The notes under the pieces: generated by a model | What the model was told of the DNA's origin: nothing | Database searches by the model: none | What the model saw: only the letters and a program-made list of their open reading frames with translations | DNA from: Chitinophagaceae bacterium | Lineage (GTDB): Bacteria > Bacteroidota > Bacteroidia > Chitinophagales > Chitinophagaceae | Assembly: GCA_019638475.1 (NCBI GenBank) | Contig: JAHBTR010000004.1 | Location: forward strand, 62,001-126,000 | Reading direction: 5' to 3' | DNA: 64,000 nucleotides | Translations under genes and position numbers: made by a program | Part shown: one piece after another, positions 61,074 to 64,000 of the stretch | Layout: each line of letters begins with the position of its first letter | Position numbering within the stretch: the first letter of the stretch is position 1

Positions 61074-62373
61074 TATGCTTTTTAGAGCATTTAAAAGAAT
61101 TAAAAATATTCCAATAATAAAGGTTTCTTCTTTAACAGCAGTAGCCACAGTTGTTAGAGTTGCAACTAATCTTATTCTTTCAAAAGTATTAGCTATTACA
61201 GTAGGTGCTACTGGTATAGCTTTAGTAGGTCAAATTATTAATGGGAGCAATATTTTTATGAATATAGCTTCTGGCGGTCTAAGTCAAGGAATTACAAAAT
61301 ACATTGCAGAAACAGACGACTTTAAAGAAAGAAAAAAGATAATCAATACTGTTTATACTTTTGTTCTTTTTGCATCCATATTTGTTGCAGCAGTTTTAAT
61401 CATTTTTGCTCCTTTTTGGAGCAATTATTTTTTTCATACAAACGAATATTGGGATGTAATTATTTACATGGGTGTATTTATAGTTTTCTTTGCTTATAAT
61501 AGTGTTATATTAGCTATTATTAATGGATTAAAACAGTTTAAGTTATTTGTCATTGTTAATATAGCTAATAATATTGTAGGATTATTAATAACTGTTATAC
61601 TACTATATTTCTTTAATTTAAGAGGAGCTTTAATAGCTACAGTACTATATCAGTCAGTTGTTTTTTTTGTAACAATTTTTTTTATTCGCAATCAAAAAAA
61701 AATATTTTCATTTTCTCAACTCATACTTCCATCAGAACTAATAAAAAAATTACTTGGCTTTTCATTAATGATGTTTATTAGCATCATTTGTATTTCTGTT
61801 TCTCAAATTTATATTAGAACATTTATTGCAAGTCATATTTCATTTAAAGATGCAGGAATTTGGGAAGCATTAAATAGAATTTCAGCAGGATATTTATTAT
61901 TTGCATCAGCAAGCATAGTTACTTATTATTTACCAAGGCTAAGTGAATTACAAAACCCAAAAGATGTTTGGAATGAAATATTACATTCTTCTAAAGCAAT
62001 ATTGCCTTTGGTGGCAATGGCTTCTTTGTTAGTATTTTTATTTAGAAAAATAATTATTCTGGTTCTTTTTGATAAATCTTTTATGTATATGGAAGATTTA
62101 TTTATGTGGCAAATGATTGGCGACTTTTTAAAAATTACTGCTTGGATGTTTGCTTATACAATGTGGGCAAAAAGATGGGTTACAATTTTTGTAATCAGCG
62201 AAATTTCTTTAGCTCTTGTTTATTGTTTATTATCTGTTGTTTGTATTGATAATTTTAAATTAGGTTTATATGGTGCACCTGTTGCATATTGTGTAACTTA
62301 TGTGTTGTATTTGTTAGGCATATTTTTTATGGTTAAACAAAAATTAGGCATTTCATTTAAGCCATTCAGATGA
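61066..62373 (+). CDS. wzx: Polysaccharide flippase (Wzx-like, MOP superfamily)
   Basis: The 435-residue protein has about 12 membrane segments. The start (VSSLTAVATVVRVATNLILSKVLAITVGATGIALVGQIINGSNIFMNIASGGLSQGITKYIAE) matches the O-antigen translocase type that flips lipid-linked repeat units across the inner membrane. Overlap with the upstream Wzz-like gene (8 bases) and the downstream polymerase gene (4 bases, ATGA) shows one translational unit. It is the only flippase in the window. Confidence 0.92.
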   Translation: MLNMLFRAFKRIKNIPIIKVSSLTAVATVVRVATNLILSKVLAITVGATGIALVGQIINGSNIFMNIASGGLSQGITKYIAETDDFKERKKIINTVYTFVLFASIFVAAVLIIFAPFWSNYFFHTNEYWDVIIYMGVFIVFFAYNSVILAIINGLKQFKLFVIVNIANNIVGLLITVILLYFFNLRGALIATVLYQSVVFFVTIFFIRNQKKIFSFSQLILPSELIKKLLGFSLMMFISIICISVSQIYIRTFIASHISFKDAGIWEALNRISAGYLLFASASIVTYYLPRLSELQNPKDVWNEILHSSKAILPLVAMASLLVFLFRKIIILVLFDKSFMYMEDLFMWQMIGDFLKITAWMFAYTMWAKRWVTIFVISEISLALVYCLLSVVCIDNFKLGLYGAPVAYCVTYVLYLLGIFFMVKQKLGISFKPFR

Positions 62374-63473
62374 TTTATTTCTGGATAATTTTTTTATTAA
62401 TTATTGCTCTTACCAATTTAGATTGGATAGAATCTTATAAAGAATATAAACTCTATTTTGCTGTATTTATAGGCATTGTATTAGTTGCTTTTGCAGGATT
62501 AAGAGGCGATATTGATTTAGATTGGAGTAACTATTTAGACCATTATAAAGCTACTAAACTTGAATTAAGTAGAGGTAATTATGGTTATCAATATTATATA
62601 GTAGAACCTTTATACATTCTTATTAATCAGGTTGCTATTCTATTAAAATTAAAATTTCAAGCAGTAATATTTTTTGTTGCAACTGTAGCAGTAAGTTTAA
62701 ACCTTATTTGTTTTTGGCGATACTCTAAATATTTTTTTTTCTGTGTATTATTTTATTTTGTACATACTTATTTGTTAAGAGAAATGCTACAAATAAGAGC
62801 AGGTTTAGCTTGTGCTATTTTAATGCTTTCTATTCCATATATTCAAGAAAAAAAGTTTAAACCATTTTTATTATTAGTTGTTATAGCTGGATTAATTCAT
62901 TCTATATCTTGGGTATATCTGTTAGTATATATACTTTGTTTATTTCAATTCAGCAAAAAATCATACTGGATAATATTATTAACTTCTTTATTCATTGGTC
63001 AATTTTTCCCTTTAGGAGACCTCATTTTTTCAATATCAGACATCAATACTGATATTGTTGCTTTACAAAAAGTTGCAGGATATTATATTGACCAAGAGTT
63101 TAATTATGCTTTGGGTGTTTTTAAAAATCCAACACTATTAAAACAACTTTTCTTTTTAGTAATTGCTTTATTTTATTTTAATACTTTATCTAAAAAAATA
63201 CCTTATTTCAGAACTATTTTTAATTTATATTTTTTGTCTGTTTGTTGGCTTGCTTTGTTCAATGATTTTGGATTAATAGCAGGAAGACTTGCAACAGTCT
63301 TTTCAATAGTAGAGCCTATTTTAGTTACTGGACTTATTTATGTATTAAAACCTAAATTAAAATTTCAGCTAACGTATGTACTTTTTATTTGGGTATTAGC
63401 TTCAGGTATTTTGTTTTATAATTTATATATACAAACATTTATAGAACCTTATAAGTTTTTTTGGGAAGGATAA
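62370..63473 (+). CDS. EpsG-family membrane protein, probable polysaccharide polymerase
   Basis: The 367-residue protein has about 10 membrane segments and the EpsG-family feature FAGLRGDIDLDWSNYLDHYK near residues 45-65 (an RG-x-DxD-type motif at the start of a loop). LREMLQIRAGLACAILMLSI is also typical of the family. EpsG proteins act as Wzy-type polymerases in exopolysaccharide and O-antigen loci. It starts inside the stop of the wzx gene (ATGA). Confidence 0.87.
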   Translation: MIYFWIIFLLIIALTNLDWIESYKEYKLYFAVFIGIVLVAFAGLRGDIDLDWSNYLDHYKATKLELSRGNYGYQYYIVEPLYILINQVAILLKLKFQAVIFFVATVAVSLNLICFWRYSKYFFFCVLFYFVHTYLLREMLQIRAGLACAILMLSIPYIQEKKFKPFLLLVVIAGLIHSISWVYLLVYILCLFQFSKKSYWIILLTSLFIGQFFPLGDLIFSISDINTDIVALQKVAGYYIDQEFNYALGVFKNPTLLKQLFFLVIALFYFNTLSKKIPYFRTIFNLYFLSVCWLALFNDFGLIAGRLATVFSIVEPILVTGLIYVLKPKLKFQLTYVLFIWVLASGILFYNLYIQTFIEPYKFFWEG

Positions 63474-63498
63474 GATTATTTAAAATTTCGTATAAAGA

Positions 63499-64000
63499 AT
63501 GCACATAGTTTATATTATTTCAACTTTAAGAAGATGTGGTCCAACAAATTTATTGTATGATGTTATCAATCATTTACCAAATAACTATCAAGTTTCAATT
63601 ATAACATTATCCGATGAAAGAGAAAATTCAAGATGGACAGATTTTGAAACTATCAGCACAGTAAAAAGAATACAAAAAGTAAATAGCAATAATTCAAACT
63701 TATTCATACTTGGAAAAGCAGTTAAGCAAATGTGTGTAGAGCTAAAACCTGATGTTATACATACACAAGGTTTTAGACCAGATATTATTAGTGCAATATT
63801 TTTAAAAAATTATAAAAGAGTTTATAATATTCAAAACTATCCGTATGACGATTTTGTTATGCAGTTTGGATGGAAAGGCTACATAATGGCTTTTCTAAAT
63901 ATTTATTTATTAAGAAATGAAAAGTATGTTACTGTATGTTCTAAATATGTAAAAAATAAGATTGAAAAAAGTTTTAATCAACCACTTCATGTAGTTCAAA
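63499..64000 (+). CDS. Glycosyltransferase family 4, N-terminal part (runs off the window)
   Basis: An open frame starts at the ATG at 63499 and continues to the last base. It reads MHIVYIISTLRRCGPTNLLYDVINHL, then VSIITLSDERENSRW and PDVIHTQGFRPDIISAIF, which is the N-terminal domain of a GT4 enzyme. The C-terminal donor domain lies beyond the window. The locus therefore continues to the right. Confidence 0.85.
   Translation, partial: MHIVYIISTLRRCGPTNLLYDVINHLPNNYQVSIITLSDERENSRWTDFETISTVKRIQKVNSNNSNLFILGKAVKQMCVELKPDVIHTQGFRPDIISAIFLKNYKRVYNIQNYPYDDFVMQFGWKGYIMAFLNIYLLRNEKYVTVCSKYVKNKIEKSFNQPLHVVQ

Noticed and set aside
1..64000. tRNA or rRNA genes, CRISPR arrays, insertion sequences or prophage genes
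   Set aside because: I found no transposase, integrase, regularly spaced repeat array or cloverleaf-like sequence on reading the window. This was by eye, so a covariance-model scan could still find a small RNA.

Overview
The window looks like a chromosomal segment of a low-GC member of the Bacteroidota, plausibly a Chitinophagaceae-like organism. Three things point there: several starts are preceded by the Bacteroidota -7 promoter element TAnnTTTG, Shine-Dalgarno sequences are scarce while TAATG/ATGA stop-start couplings are common, and the gene content fits (MtaB, a DUF2891 protein, Bacteroidota-style SLBB export proteins, dispersed palindromic intergenic repeats). Species assignment is not possible from the sequence alone.

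Layout. 1-6162 (+) is mostly housekeeping: the 3' part of an arginine decarboxylase gene, a secreted FKBP prolyl isomerase, an SDR, a SAM hydroxide adenosyltransferase (DUF62), mtaB and recF. 6176-10792 (-) holds nucleotide-sugar genes: a dTDP-4-dehydrorhamnose reductase, a UDP-glucuronate decarboxylase, a UDP-glucose dehydrogenase and a DegT-family sugar aminotransferase. 11040-15547 (+) holds lysS, a small membrane protein, an uncharacterised radical SAM enzyme and a DUF2891 protein. 15887-64000 (+) is a cell-surface polysaccharide locus of more than 48 kb, with every gene on one strand and no transposase seen.

The polysaccharide locus opens with an export lipoprotein (Wza-like) and a tyrosine autokinase (Wzc-like), then a two-gene AbiEii-type toxin/antitoxin-like module, then an ABC exporter (Wzm/Wzt with a C-terminal carbohydrate-binding-like domain) followed by a methyltransferase-like gene and a P-loop kinase-like gene. 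Next come a DegT aminotransferase and an unusual CitE-MaoC-CitE-PglD cassette that I suggest makes and transfers a hydroxyacyl group onto an amino sugar. A mosaic stretch of glycosyltransferases and gene remnants follows, then a pseudaminic-acid-like module (pseC, pseF, pseH-like, N-formyltransferase, pseI) bracketed by direct repeats of the start of a wbpD-like gene. After that come wbpD/wbpB-like genes for a 2,3-diacetamido uronic acid, many glycosyltransferases, a frameshifted aldo/keto reductase and GMC oxidoreductase pair, a polymerase-like membrane protein and an asparagine-synthase-like amidotransferase. The last part (57541-64000) is a second export set: a large SLBB protein, a Wzz-like protein, a Wzx flippase, an EpsG-like polymerase and the start of a glycosyltransferase. 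The window therefore carries parts of both an ABC-transporter-dependent and a Wzx/Wzy-dependent system.

The most interesting points are the CitE-MaoC-CitE-PglD cassette, the repeat-bracketed pse module that lacks pseB and pseG but has a formyltransferase, the methyltransferase/kinase pair beside a Wzt with a C-terminal domain, the series of 5' gene stubs that record past recombination, and three homopolymer frameshifts packed into two adjacent oxidoreductase genes.
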